Positions 41,601-52,488 are shown, numbered from the stretch's first letter. The stretch is DNA of 64,000 nt from an uncultured Saprospiraceae bacterium (GCA_937921825.1 CAKZVK010000061.1:45200-109199); one strand, 5' to 3'. Notes: generated by a model from the sequence alone, not told the origin. Made by a program: numbers and translations.

Positions 41601-44600
41601 TTACTTCTTGATTATTTTGATACTGTAATTATCATTGGCCGTGATTAAATAGAAGCCTGCGTTCAATTCACTAATATCTATAATCAACTGAGCTTCATTT
41701 AGGTCTTTATAAGTCCTCACTTCTTTACCTAATAGATCTCTCAGCACCACTTTCTCTAGTGCATGTCCGTTTTTCTTGAACTGTATCGTGACTTGATTAT
41801 TGGCAGGATTAGGATAGGCGATTAATCTATCTTCTACTAATTGTGGATTCGTTGTGCTCGTACCTTGACCATTATTCTCATTGAACGTTGGCTCACTGAC
41901 CCTAAATCCACCAGAACCGTTGGGCTTACGTGCATAAGTAAGATCTGTCTCTAATGCAGGGTAAGTCACCTGATCAAGAATCGTTTCTTCACTATCTAAC
42001 AGGAGAACTGTCTCTCCAGATTTTGACAACTTAAAGTTGGTATGAAATGCTCCTTGTTCCTCATCTTCATCTGCCCAGATGATCAAATAATTATCGGGAT
42101 TCAAAATCGTGTTAGCCGGTATCTGATACTTCATTAGGTTCTGTGGATTATCTGTCAGATAGAATCCAGACAAATCAATAGATGAATTGCCTTTATTATA
42201 CAATTCTATCCAGTCTTCAGCCTCTCCAGCCTCATCTGTGGAGCTGCTTTCATTAGAAGCCATCAGTTCATTAATAACGATACTACCTCTTAAGGAGCCA
42301 TCGTCGAATACTTTATAATGAGCTATCAAAGTATCAGGCATGGATAACCTGTAAGTCATTTTCTGATCAAGATCAGAGGGAGTGATATTATTACCCATTT
42401 TTGATTCCCAATGACTAAAAACATAAGTATTCTCGAATTCGGGTTTCACTTTAGCTTCGGCAAGATTATCCATATTGCCGAAATAATCACCACTCCATGG
42501 TAGGTCATTTATATTCAGAGTATTGAATTCAACCAAGCCTACATCTTTAGGTTCTGAAACTATAGTCACAGTATACTGACCTTCCACTTCATTGAAACAA
42601 CTCATCGCTTCATCGTTTAGGACGAGACATCTTCTATTGATAAAATTCCTCAGCTCATCGACATTCGATCGCCACTCAGTCATGCTCCCTCCCCATCTAG
42701 CTATCTGCCTCGGCATTTCTGGCTCTATCACTGCGATCATTCTATCTAGGAGATCATTCATGTTATCGCAGGTGTAGACGGTATTCATTAGGTCAGCAAA
42801 TCTGGAATAATAAAGCTGCTTGAAGTCTGGACTCTCTTCTAAGAGCTTTATCAATATCTTTTCGTGCTGTCCTACATTTCCTCCAAAACCAGTAAGCTCA
42901 GGATCATCAGGCTCTGCAAACTGATCTCCTTCTAGCAAACTATAATCTCTCTCACATGAGAGGCCCCATTCTTCGCAACAGTCTGGATTCATACTCATTA
43001 CAAAACCAACCTTCGGATCATTAGGTCGGTATGCAACCGTCTGATTTATAAAAGCAGGACAATTACTGAAGTCTTCAATATCTACTGCTAAAAAATCATA
43101 GGTTTCTTGACAAAATGTGGACCACTCATCACAGCATGTAACGTTAAACTCCACTACCTCTGCAAGAATAGGGTCATCAGCCTCATATGGACTTGTACCG
43201 TTAAGAATAATCGGACATTGCGAAACATCCACAATTGCCGGGGATAAAAATGAATACCAAGACTGGCATTCTAAATCCCATTCCTCACAGCAGTCTTCAA
43301 AAAATACAACTACTTGAACAAAGATAGAATCATCGGCTGTATAAGGACTACTACCATTTAGAATTGAAGGGCAATCAGAAAATAGATCTATTGGATCTGG
43401 TATAGTACTAGGGTCATCATAATAAGCTTGACATTCACTCGTCCAATCATTGCAACATTCAGGAAATAAACTCACGATAGAATCCAAGATCGGATCATTG
43501 CTTTCATATGGAGTATTATTACCTCCAAAAAAGTCACAAGGAGACAAGCCCCCTTCAAAATCGAAGAATTCGTCCATCGAGTCAGAGATATCATAGATGT
43601 CGCAGAAAGTAGCGTTTGCACTCTCGTCAGGTACGCCTGTATAGTTAATGTAATAATCAAAAGTGGCATCCAGGTCCCATAACAAATAGCCCCATTTCTT
43701 ATGACTACCCTCTGGATTTAGCCCTTTCCACCAGCCTGTATTATAATTCAACCAATCAATGGCTACTACGGCTTGATTCATCGAAAAATAATCTATGAAA
43801 CTGACTAGATCCATTTCATCTGCTACGCGTTGGAAATTGTTACTATCAGACATGTCATTATCGAGAATAAAATCTCTAAAGTCTATCCACTCCTCTAAGG
43901 CTGGAGGACCTCCATATTCTATCTCTGTCGCACCCCAGGTGCTCAAAAAATGCAGATCATTCTTCCCCTGATCATAATACTCACTGGTATAATCGTGATC
44001 CACAACTTTTTCTCTCATCCCATACAGACCCCAGTACTGACCATTTAGAAATAGTACTACTCTTTCTACTTTTCTGACATCCAATCTCATATTCCCTTCT
44101 TCTGCAAGAGTCTGCACATATTCATCTCTGACATGCGTACTACCATCATGAAACCCATCATTTATCGCAGGGTAGTTATCATCGCCAGAGTTTCTAAACA
44201 TAAATCTCTGAAACTCGTCCCTGTCTGAGGTAGAAAAGATAGGCGCCGCTACAGCCTTAGAATACCCCATTTCATCACGTGATATCCAATCTATACTTCT
44301 ATGGTCTAGCGCCCATGAATCTTGGCCATGTCTATTGAGCTCCCCAAAGGATGTCGTCACTCTCTCATTAGACTTAAAATACTCTATGGAACCTCTAGGG
44401 AGGATTTCTCCTATGCCATTGGCTAGGTTTGTTACTCTATCTGCAGCAACTGAAAAAACTGGGAGGCTATACTCCTCATCAATAAAGTAGGTATTGAATT
44501 CAATCTTACCTGCTAATATTTGCGGATTACGGCTATAGGCTTGTGCTTTTACAACTGTCGTCTTATCGATCGTGAGAGGCTCAGTATAAATTGGAGAATC

Positions 44601-45239
44601 TGCAAGAGGGTTAGAGCCATCTAGAGTGAATCGGATATCTACATCTTGTTCTTCGGTGCTAATACTTACTATCATTGGGCCCTTGTAAAATCCCGCTTCG
44701 AAATCCATCTGTGGCGTTTCAGTATATCTAAGTGCTTGTACCGACCCATTGTTTGATAGTCCAAAGGAAGGTGCTGTACAGACCATCCACTCACCACTAC
44801 CATCTGTCGAGCGACAATTAGAATGCTCTACCAGCGTCAAGTTTAGTGTCACCAGATCTACAATAGTCCCTGCACTATCTGAAATAACTAGTACGTCATT
44901 TCCCTCTGTCTGTGTCAATTTAAAACTAGCGTGATGCTCGGTGCCAAATAGCCCATCTCTACCAGAACAAAAGACCGTGAGAAAGCTATTAGGGGCTATA
45001 CTGGTCCCTGATGAGAATGCCCATTTTTGGTTATCATCTTCTTTATCAGATAAAAACCAACCACTTAGATCTATGGCTTGATCTGAGGTATTATATAACT
45101 CAACCCAGTCTTCTGTCTTATTAAATCCATCCTTGATGAGACGTAAGTTAGAGGCTGAATATTCATTGATAACAACTTGTGCATGTAACCCTGCAACAAA
45201 CAACATTAACAAAGCAACGATAGTAGATAAATCCTTCAT
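41601..45239 (-). CDS. Secreted protein: two lamin-tail domains, CotH kinase-like domain, T9SS type A sorting domain (start adjusted to MKDLSTIVALL at 45239)
   Basis: INEYSASN...DWVELYNTSDQAIDLSGWFLSD and a second INELMASN...DWIELYNKGNSSIDLSGFYLTD; CotH-like VERVVLFLNGQYWGLYGMREKV and YLLWDLDATFDYY; C-term YPNPANNQVTIQF. Confidence 0.85.
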   Translation of the reverse strand: MKDLSTIVALLMLFVAGLHAQVVINEYSASNLRLIKDGFNKTEDWVELYNTSDQAIDLSGWFLSDKEDDNQKWAFSSGTSIAPNSFLTVFCSGRDGLFGTEHHASFKLTQTEGNDVLVISDSAGTIVDLVTLNLTLVEHSNCRSTDGSGEWMVCTAPSFGLSNNGSVQALRYTETPQMDFEAGFYKGPMIVSISTEEQDVDIRFTLDGSNPLADSPIYTEPLTIDKTTVVKAQAYSRNPQILAGKIEFNTYFIDEEYSLPVFSVAADRVTNLANGIGEILPRGSIEYFKSNERVTTSFGELNRHGQDSWALDHRSIDWISRDEMGYSKAVAAPIFSTSDRDEFQRFMFRNSGDDNYPAINDGFHDGSTHVRDEYVQTLAEEGNMRLDVRKVERVVLFLNGQYWGLYGMREKVVDHDYTSEYYDQGKNDLHFLSTWGATEIEYGGPPALEEWIDFRDFILDNDMSDSNNFQRVADEMDLVSFIDYFSMNQAVVAIDWLNYNTGWWKGLNPEGSHKKWGYLLWDLDATFDYYINYTGVPDESANATFCDIYDISDSMDEFFDFEGGLSPCDFFGGNNTPYESNDPILDSIVSLFPECCNDWTSECQAYYDDPSTIPDPIDLFSDCPSILNGSSPYTADDSIFVQVVVFFEDCCEEWDLECQSWYSFLSPAIVDVSQCPIILNGTSPYEADDPILAEVVEFNVTCCDEWSTFCQETYDFLAVDIEDFSNCPAFINQTVAYRPNDPKVGFVMSMNPDCCEEWGLSCERDYSLLEGDQFAEPDDPELTGFGGNVGQHEKILIKLLEESPDFKQLYYSRFADLMNTVYTCDNMNDLLDRMIAVIEPEMPRQIARWGGSMTEWRSNVDELRNFINRRCLVLNDEAMSCFNEVEGQYTVTIVSEPKDVGLVEFNTLNINDLPWSGDYFGNMDNLAEAKVKPEFENTYVFSHWESKMGNNITPSDLDQKMTYRLSMPDTLIAHYKVFDDGSLRGSIVINELMASNESSSTDEAGEAEDWIELYNKGNSSIDLSGFYLTDNPQNLMKYQIPANTILNPDNYLIIWADEDEEQGAFHTNFKLSKSGETVLLLDSEETILDQVTYPALETDLTYARKPNGSGGFRVSEPTFNENNGQGTSTTNPQLVEDRLIAYPNPANNQVTIQFKKNGHALEKVVLRDLLGKEVRTYKDLNEAQLIIDISELNAGFYLITANDNYSIKIIKK

Positions 45240-45480
45240 AGATTCTGGTTTGTAAAGTAAACTTCGAAAAAAAAATAGAAAGCGCTGCATCTGAAGAATT
45301 TTTAAAAACAAGTAGCCTGATATTGATAGCTAATTGTCGCCATAAATAGTTCTGGATTGTAAATCCTGATACGAACAAGACTTCCACAAAGAAATATCTC
45401 GATGAGAGAATGAATTAATCTCCAGATTCAAGTAGATCATAGAAAGTTCTAGTCAAAGAACATTGTCGCAATGAATTGCC

Positions 45481-48261
45481 TTAATGTGCTTCTAACCAGT
45501 TCTGTCCAGTACCTGGCTCCACAATTATAGGAACATTCAGTTCTGGCAAGGCATTCTTCATCTTATCTATTATCATAGCAGTCATCTTCTCCAGCTCAGG
45601 CTTATAGATATCGAAGACCAATTCATCATGTACTTGCATGATCATCTTAGATCTATAGCCTTGATCTTTAATCTCCTTATGGATTTCTATCATGGCCAGC
45701 TTTATCATATCTGCAGCAGAGCCTTGGATAGGGGTATTAATTGCCATCCGTTCAGAGTTAGATCTGGCTAGGCCATTTCTGGAGTTGATATCTCTTAAGA
45801 TTCTCTTTCTTCCTGCCAAGGTCTTTACGTAGCCGTTCTCTCTTGCAAAATTGACTGTCTCATCCATGAAGGTTTTTAGCCCTTTGAACTGTCCGAAATA
45901 AGTATCTATCAGTTCTTTAGCCTCTCCCCTCTTTATACCTAGTTGGCGAGAGAGATTGGTAGCGCCCGCGCCATATATCACTGAGAAGTTAACTGTCTTT
46001 GCATTTCTTCTCTGATCCGGAGTTACGGCATCATAGTCTACGCTATAGACCTTAGCAGCTGTCGCTCTATGGAAATCTAGATTTTTATTGAAGGCATCTA
46101 GCATATATTCATCCTTGCTGATATCTGCTATCAGTCTTAGTTCTATCTGAGAGTAATCTGCTGCGAGCAGGATATGATTCTCATCTCTAGGAACGAAGGC
46201 CTTACGTATTTCTCTACCGGCTTCATCCTTGATAGGGATATTTTGAAGGTTGGGATTTTCGGAACTTAGTCTTCCAGTAGCCGCTCTTGCTTGATTGAAG
46301 TTACTGTGCACTCTACCTGTACGTTCATTTATCATGAGCGGCAGTGCATCTACATAGGTAGATTTGAGCTTAGCATATTTTCTGTAATCTAGAATCTTCT
46401 GGATGATCTTATTATCGACTGCCAGCTCATTCAGCTTCTCTACATCAGTACTATACTGACCAGAAGCTGTCTTACGCCACCTATAAGGGATTTTCATTTT
46501 ATCGAAGAGCACTTGCCCGACTTGCTTGGGACTTCCTATATTGAAATCTACTCCTGCCATTTTATAAATGGCTTTTTCTTCCGTTGCAATTTTCTTAGCG
46601 AGGACCTTAGAGTATTTCTTCAGAAAGTCACCGTCTACTTTGACACCTTCATATTCTATCTGGCAGAGTACTGGGATTAGAGGTTCTTCTACTTTATAAT
46701 ATAGGTCTTCTAGTTTTTCTTTTTTGATATCCTTTTCTAGCAATTTCTTTACTTGCCAGGTAATATCTGCATCTTCAGCGGCATAATCTACAACCTTCTC
46801 CACAGGAATATCTCTCATGGTCAGTTGATTCTTGCCCCTCTTTCCTATGAGCTCTTCTATAGGGACCATCTTATAGTTAAGCAGTGCTGCTGAGATAAAA
46901 TCCAACTTGTGCCTGAGATCTGGCTCCAACAGATAATGGGCTATCATTGTATCAAATAATCTGCCCTGCACCTCTACACCGTACCACTTCATCATCAGAT
47001 TATCATACTTGATATTCTGTCCTATCTTATCGATTGTAGGATTCTCTAAGACAGGCTTGAATATATCTACTATGGCCTGAGCTTCTTTCTTATCTGCAGG
47101 TATTGGTACATAATATCCTTCATGTGCTTTTATAGAAAAGGCAAGTCCTACTAGCTCTGCCTTATTAGCGTCTATGCCAGTCGTTTCTGTATCATAAGAA
47201 AGAATTTTTTGCTTAGCCAGTTTGGCCGCCAGAGCCTTTCTTTCTTTATCATCATTGACTAGAACATACTTATGCTTAGTGTTGGTGATATTAAAGTCCG
47301 AAACAGAATAGTTAGCTGCTATCTCTGAGTTGGTGGCTTTCTGCTTAGGAGCTGCCGCCTTGCCAAAGAGATCTCCTTGTGTAGGAATTGTCTTGCCTAG
47401 GATAGTGTCTGCAAGAGATCTGAACTCTAACTCTTTGAAGATAACTGCAAGCTTTTCTTTATCAGGTTGTTCTGTCACATATCTTTCTGCGTTAAACTGA
47501 ATCGGCACCTCTAGATCTATAGTGGCTAGTTGTTTTGAGAGTCTACCTTGTTCCGCAAAATTTATGATATTCTCTCTTTGCTTACCTTTGAGTTCTTCTA
47601 CGTTCTCAATAATACCTTCTACAGAATGATATTGCTTCAGTAGCTTGATAGCCGTCTTCTTACCTATACCCGGTATACCTGGAATGTTATCCACACTATC
47701 TCCTTGTAGACCCAAGATATCTATCACCTGAAGGACATTTTCAATCTCCCACTTTTCTAGCACTTCCTTTTCTCCCAGGATGTCTATGCCATTACCAAAT
47801 CTAGCAGGTTTGTATAGGAAAATATTATCAGATACTAGTTGTGCATAATCCTTATCAGGAGTCACCATATAGACCTTAAAGCCTTCCTTCTCAGATTGCT
47901 TAGCTATGGTACCTATGGCATCATCTGCTTCGTAGCCTGGTATTTCCATTATAGGAATATTAAAAGCCTCAACGATAGATTTAATATATGGTAGAGCGAT
48001 AGTAATATCCTCTGGCTGTGCATCTCTATTGGCCTTATAAGGCTCGTACATTTTATGTCTGAAAGTGCCGCCTTTAGGGTCAAAGGCTACGGCGATATGT
48101 GTCGGTTTTTGTTTCTGAAGGATGTCCCAGAGAGATCTGGTAAAACCTGTGATCGCAGAGGTATTGATACCTTTAGAATTAATCAGTGGTCGATTAATGA
48201 AGGCATAGTGGGCTCTATAGACTAGGGCATGACCATCAAGGAGAAACAGTTTCTTTTCCAT
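45481..48261 (-). CDS. polA: DNA polymerase I
   Basis: 5'-3' exonuclease, 3'-5' exonuclease and polymerase motifs (DYSQIELRLIADIS, QVHDELVFDIY); 926 aa. Confidence 0.97.
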   Translation of the reverse strand: MEKKLFLLDGHALVYRAHYAFINRPLINSKGINTSAITGFTRSLWDILQKQKPTHIAVAFDPKGGTFRHKMYEPYKANRDAQPEDITIALPYIKSIVEAFNIPIMEIPGYEADDAIGTIAKQSEKEGFKVYMVTPDKDYAQLVSDNIFLYKPARFGNGIDILGEKEVLEKWEIENVLQVIDILGLQGDSVDNIPGIPGIGKKTAIKLLKQYHSVEGIIENVEELKGKQRENIINFAEQGRLSKQLATIDLEVPIQFNAERYVTEQPDKEKLAVIFKELEFRSLADTILGKTIPTQGDLFGKAAAPKQKATNSEIAANYSVSDFNITNTKHKYVLVNDDKERKALAAKLAKQKILSYDTETTGIDANKAELVGLAFSIKAHEGYYVPIPADKKEAQAIVDIFKPVLENPTIDKIGQNIKYDNLMMKWYGVEVQGRLFDTMIAHYLLEPDLRHKLDFISAALLNYKMVPIEELIGKRGKNQLTMRDIPVEKVVDYAAEDADITWQVKKLLEKDIKKEKLEDLYYKVEEPLIPVLCQIEYEGVKVDGDFLKKYSKVLAKKIATEEKAIYKMAGVDFNIGSPKQVGQVLFDKMKIPYRWRKTASGQYSTDVEKLNELAVDNKIIQKILDYRKYAKLKSTYVDALPLMINERTGRVHSNFNQARAATGRLSSENPNLQNIPIKDEAGREIRKAFVPRDENHILLAADYSQIELRLIADISKDEYMLDAFNKNLDFHRATAAKVYSVDYDAVTPDQRRNAKTVNFSVIYGAGATNLSRQLGIKRGEAKELIDTYFGQFKGLKTFMDETVNFARENGYVKTLAGRKRILRDINSRNGLARSNSERMAINTPIQGSAADMIKLAMIEIHKEIKDQGYRSKMIMQVHDELVFDIYKPELEKMTAMIIDKMKNALPELNVPIIVEPGTGQNWLEAH

Positions 48262-48352
48262 ATCATTCAGATTGCGGCGAAAGATAGGAAGAACTATTCT
48301 TTAGCAGATAGCCTCTCAGGACTAAGTTTCTAACAGGGTAAAGATGAATCGT

Positions 48353-49345
48353 CTAGTAGGTAAAAGACAAACCAAAATTGAAGAAGCTCTGCAGTTTTGG
48401 TGCTTGTGCATCTAGGGCCTCAAAGTCTGACTTTCTTAGTCCCCATCCTGCTCCGATACCGATGCCTTTCCATAGTTCTAGCGATAGCGTATTCAACCAA
48501 GTATACTCTCTAAGAGATGACTGAAAGACGACTTCATTGGGTACAGCTGGGTTATTCATGATATCCATCTTTGCATCATTATATGGCAAGAAGGCAAAAA
48601 GAGAAGACTGCCAAGTACAGTTATTAGCAAACATCTTGAACTTCAGGTTATAATCTACTTTGACCTTAGCGCCTAAGGCACCTGTAGATTCTAAGCCAAA
48701 ATTATTAGTGTATAGAAAATGATAGTTCAATGGATTCACTGTTACAGTCAGATTAGAAAAAGGCAACCAAGTAATCCCTACTCCAAAATCTATAGCCCCT
48801 TGCTCTGTAAATCTATCCAGAGAAGAATAGAGTTCTGCCAAGGCTGTCACTGCTAACTGGTCGCTGAGCTTATATCCTGCGAGAGAAGAAAGATTAACAA
48901 GATCCACTGTACTATTAGCGAATAAGCCTCCTACATCAATATCATCTTCCGTATCTGTGTCTAGGTTCTTCCATGCCTTCTGGACATTGGCTTGATTATA
49001 CCAGAATTTCTTGCCTTGGTCATATTTCATAAAGCCAGATAGACCTAGATTTAGAGCTGATGATCTGGAATTAGCATTAGGGTTAGAAATCCAAGTTCGT
49101 GATCTATCAAAGTCAAAACCAAAGGAACCTGAGATACCTTTTCTCCATCCTGCCACTTCTGAGATCTGAGCATCTATGAGTGCTAGTTCTGATTCGATAG
49201 CTGAGATCTGTGCGAGATGGTCATCTATCGCTCCGAGCTTGACGTCTTTCAGCTTCATCAACTCTTCTTGAGTCTGCTGAGCAGTCCCATAATCAGGTAG
49301 GCCCATGACAAATAGAATGACTAGAACGTGGACTAAGTTTTTCAT
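48353..49345 (-). CDS. DUF3078-like outer-membrane protein
   Basis: Signal peptide; paralogous to the 49529-50566 product (Trp/Asn-rich beta pattern, GIGIGAGWGLRKSD vs GIGVGLNVGLRNDK). Confidence 0.75.
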   Translation of the reverse strand: MKNLVHVLVILFVMGLPDYGTAQQTQEELMKLKDVKLGAIDDHLAQISAIESELALIDAQISEVAGWRKGISGSFGFDFDRSRTWISNPNANSRSSALNLGLSGFMKYDQGKKFWYNQANVQKAWKNLDTDTEDDIDVGGLFANSTVDLVNLSSLAGYKLSDQLAVTALAELYSSLDRFTEQGAIDFGVGITWLPFSNLTVTVNPLNYHFLYTNNFGLESTGALGAKVKVDYNLKFKMFANNCTWQSSLFAFLPYNDAKMDIMNNPAVPNEVVFQSSLREYTWLNTLSLELWKGIGIGAGWGLRKSDFEALDAQAPKLQSFFNFGLSFTY

Positions 49346-49373
49346 GATAGAAATTATATGCGCAAATTAAACG

Positions 49374-49409
49374 AAAAGAGGCGATATCTAATAGATACCG
49401 CCTCTTTTG
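49374..49409. terminator. Bidirectional-type hairpin terminator
   Basis: AAAAGAGGCGATATCT-AAT-AGATACCGCCTCTTTT. Confidence 0.7.
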
Positions 49410-49528
49410 AGTTTTATTTAAGAGAAAGCTTGTGTCATAGTACAGAAGCCAAACTGTCTTCATCATACTATAGAAAAAGGGCTGCATCTCGCGATACAAC
49501 CCTGTAGATATTCTGACTTCAGTTTCTC

Positions 49529-50566
49529 TTATAGAGTATAAGAAAGACCTAAGCTATAGTAAAATTGTAATGGATTATCACCTTCGAATCCAGCAGTATC
49601 CATTGTTCTGTTATACTGCCATTGATTAGCGATTTGCTTATCATTTCTAAGACCTACGTTAAGTCCTACACCGATACCTTTGAAGATATTAGTAGAGAAA
49701 GTATTTAACCAAGTCCAGTTGGTAAGATCTCCTGTACTGTAAGGTATAGCTGTTTCATTTCCAGCAATAGGTTCAGCTAGATCAAATTCTGCAGCTACAT
49801 TAGTTCTATCTAAGCTATTAGTAACTGGAAACTGCTGTAATGTTCCTTCACCAGACTGGTAAGGAATAAAAGCACTCAAGTTCGTACTCCAAGCAACACC
49901 TGGGATAATAGTTGCAGAATAAGTTGCACCGATTTTACATCCTGCAGCAGAAACAAAATCACCACCTGGGAAGTTTTTCTCGTATGCAAGTGGGTGGAAG
50001 ATCACCACTGCATTTGGTATAGGTAACCAAGTCGCACCCGCTGATGCTACTAATTTTCCTGGTTTATTAAAGTTTAATAAAGTAGACTGATACTTTGCTT
50101 CAGCAGAAAGTGCCCACTTCGGAGCTAGTTTGTATCCAGCTAAAGATGAGATATCAAGTGCATCTGTGATTGCTTTTACGCCATCTCCATCAGCTCTAGA
50201 ATCAAGCTTTGTTTTTGTTTGCTTAAGATTCAAAGTCAATAAGTTATTCCAGAACCACTTTTCTTGGTTATTGTTGGCAAATGCAGAAGCATTTAGTCCG
50301 AAACCATTAGACTGAGAGAAAGGAGCATTAATAGCATACCAGCTATCGTTAGAGTTCAAATCAGCGCCGATGATTCCTACTCCACCTTTAGACCATCCAT
50401 ATTCTGGAGCCATCTTGCCTTCCAAATCAGCTGCTTCAGCCAATAAAGCATCTGCTGCCGCTCTTTTTTCTGCAGCCATTGATTTTAGTTGATCATTGCT
50501 CATATCTTGTGCTTGCACAAAACCTACCGCAACCAACATGATAAATAGTAGTTGTAAATGTCTCAT
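49529..50566 (-). CDS. DUF3078-like outer-membrane protein (paralogue)
   Basis: Signal peptide MRHLQLLFIMLVAVGFVQAQ; similar layout to the 48353-49345 product. Confidence 0.75.
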   Translation of the reverse strand: MRHLQLLFIMLVAVGFVQAQDMSNDQLKSMAAEKRAAADALLAEAADLEGKMAPEYGWSKGGVGIIGADLNSNDSWYAINAPFSQSNGFGLNASAFANNNQEKWFWNNLLTLNLKQTKTKLDSRADGDGVKAITDALDISSLAGYKLAPKWALSAEAKYQSTLLNFNKPGKLVASAGATWLPIPNAVVIFHPLAYEKNFPGGDFVSAAGCKIGATYSATIIPGVAWSTNLSAFIPYQSGEGTLQQFPVTNSLDRTNVAAEFDLAEPIAGNETAIPYSTGDLTNWTWLNTFSTNIFKGIGVGLNVGLRNDKQIANQWQYNRTMDTAGFEGDNPLQFYYSLGLSYTL

Positions 50567-50592
50567 TATAAAAATTTGTTAGTTAAAAAGTT

Positions 50593-51414
50593 TTAGTTGT
50601 GTATTTCAATTTTTGAATTGCTCACCTGACTCAGTGGTAATATGACTTTATTGCCATTATCCCCTATCAAAATCAGAGAGGCTTTATCCATCTCCACTAT
50701 CTTGCCAGAGACACCAGATATCGTAACGGTATCCCCTACATCAAATTTTCCTTTGGAATAATATGATGCAAGAAAGTTAGACATAGATGCTTGCGAGGCC
50801 AAGCCATAACCGATGGCAAAGGCTAATATTACCCCTCCTATTACAAGAGAGATGTTTTGGGATAGGAATTGTGTATTTATTTGTGCAGCTGTAAGTGCAC
50901 TCACTACAATATTGATCATTAAAAAATAGAACACCAAATTAGCAATCATCCTCGCTGAGGGTATTCCTAAAGATTCTAAAGCTGACTGAGTTATACCTTT
51001 AAGACCATCTGCCAGTAAGGTCCCTACGACTAACACAATCAAAGCAACTATTAATTTCGGAATTAGATTAAAGATATTCATCACTAATTCTGAAACCGCA
51101 GGCATCCCCAATACATCTGAGGCCGCCACCATAAAAAACAATACTAAAAAGTAGTACACAACTTTGCTGACTAGCGTACTGACTTTTAGTTTGATATTGG
51201 ACTTTTCCACTATCTCAATCTCACTTAGCTTCTCGCCTACTCTATCTATATTGATAGAGACGAGTGCTTTTCTAATAATTCCTGCGACTATTTTCGCCAC
51301 TATAATACCTACTACTGCTATGATAACTGCAGTCAAAAACTTTGGTACACCAGAGACGAAGCTATTCAATAACTCTTGAAGAGCGCCAGATTGAGCTTGA
51401 AAAAATAAAAACAT
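50593..51414 (-). CDS. Mechanosensitive ion channel family (MscS-like) protein
   Basis: TM helices plus KFDVGDTVTISGVSGKIVEMDKASLILIGDNGNKVILPLSQVSNSKI beta domain. Confidence 0.85.
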   Translation of the reverse strand: MFLFFQAQSGALQELLNSFVSGVPKFLTAVIIAVVGIIVAKIVAGIIRKALVSINIDRVGEKLSEIEIVEKSNIKLKVSTLVSKVVYYFLVLFFMVAASDVLGMPAVSELVMNIFNLIPKLIVALIVLVVGTLLADGLKGITQSALESLGIPSARMIANLVFYFLMINIVVSALTAAQINTQFLSQNISLVIGGVILAFAIGYGLASQASMSNFLASYYSKGKFDVGDTVTISGVSGKIVEMDKASLILIGDNGNKVILPLSQVSNSKIEIHN

Positions 51415-51451
51415 AATTGGATAGATAACTTAGGGGTTATAAAACGAATCT

Positions 51452-51661
51452 TTATTCCATTTCATCCTTTTCCTCAGAACCACCTGTCATAGTCACGATA
51501 TAGGATAAAACCTTCGCAAAGTAAACATCTATAACATTAGTAAAGAAGGAAAGACCACTAAGATTGCTATCCAAACTCTGCTTTACAGAATTAAGATTCT
51601 GTGCATACTCCTTTTCTTGTTGGTTCTCGAGTTCTTTAAAACTGTTAATTTTTTCAGGCAT
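51452..51661 (-). CDS. Small protein translationally coupled to the ECF sigma factor
   Basis: 69-aa ORF whose ATG overlaps the sigma stop codon; minus-strand operon. Confidence 0.6.
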   Translation of the reverse strand: MPEKINSFKELENQQEKEYAQNLNSVKQSLDSNLSGLSFFTNVIDVYFAKVLSYIVTMTGGSEEKDEME

Positions 51662-52257
51662 TAATCCTCTTTATATTTTTCTCGAAACGTCTTTTTAAAC
51701 TTCTGTTTCGCTCTTTTAATCTTCATTTTTATGGCACTTTCAGATTTGTTGAGAATGCCTCCTATCTCTCTTATAGACATTTCATCCTGATATTTCATCA
51801 GCAAGATGGTCTTATCTCCAGTAGGTATTTCCTCTAGAATGACTTTTAGTCTTTTGACATTCATTTCTAAAAGGAATGCATCCTCTACGTCATCTTCTAC
51901 GTCCATGTTATCTAAGAAATCGTCTACATAGACACTAGGATCTTTTTTCTTTCTTCTAAGAAAATCGATACAGTAGTTATATGTTATGGAATAAATCCAT
52001 GTAGAAAACCGACTCTTACCACTGAATTTGGACATATTCATTAGGATTTTCATCATAATGTCTTGTGTCGCATCTTCAGCTTCACTTTCGTTCTTTAACA
52101 AAGAGAGGCACTTACCGAATATCTTCCCTGAATATCGCTTGTAGATTAAATTAAAATAAGCGACATTTTGAGACTCTAAGTACAGCTGTACCAATTCTTC
52201 GTCTGTGACCTTTTTGCTTAAATCGGTGGCCAATAAGGGACAAAGTAGATTGATCAA
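51661..52257 (-). CDS. ECF-type RNA polymerase sigma-70 factor
   Basis: FNLIYKRYSGKIFGKCLSLLKNESEAEDATQDIMMKIL; FSTWIYSITYNYCIDFLRR; SIREIGGILNKSESAIKMKIKRAKQKFK. Confidence 0.95.
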   Translation of the reverse strand: MINLLCPLLATDLSKKVTDEELVQLYLESQNVAYFNLIYKRYSGKIFGKCLSLLKNESEAEDATQDIMMKILMNMSKFSGKSRFSTWIYSITYNYCIDFLRRKKKDPSVYVDDFLDNMDVEDDVEDAFLLEMNVKRLKVILEEIPTGDKTILLMKYQDEMSIREIGGILNKSESAIKMKIKRAKQKFKKTFREKYKED

Positions 52258-52488
52258 TGTTTAATTTATTTTGTGGTGTCTATCTTTAGACGTGAAACAA
52301 GCGGAAAGTTACGCTAGAAAACAAATAAAAAAAGAGGTAATGTGTCTACATTACCTCTACCCTAACCAAATGAAACCAAATTGAGCCTTAGGAAGGCCCA
52401 AATTCTAAATTAATCAGAAATATCTGATAATTAATATTCTTTGAGGAAAAGTGCCTAATTATTAGATATCATCAAATTTTATCTACTT

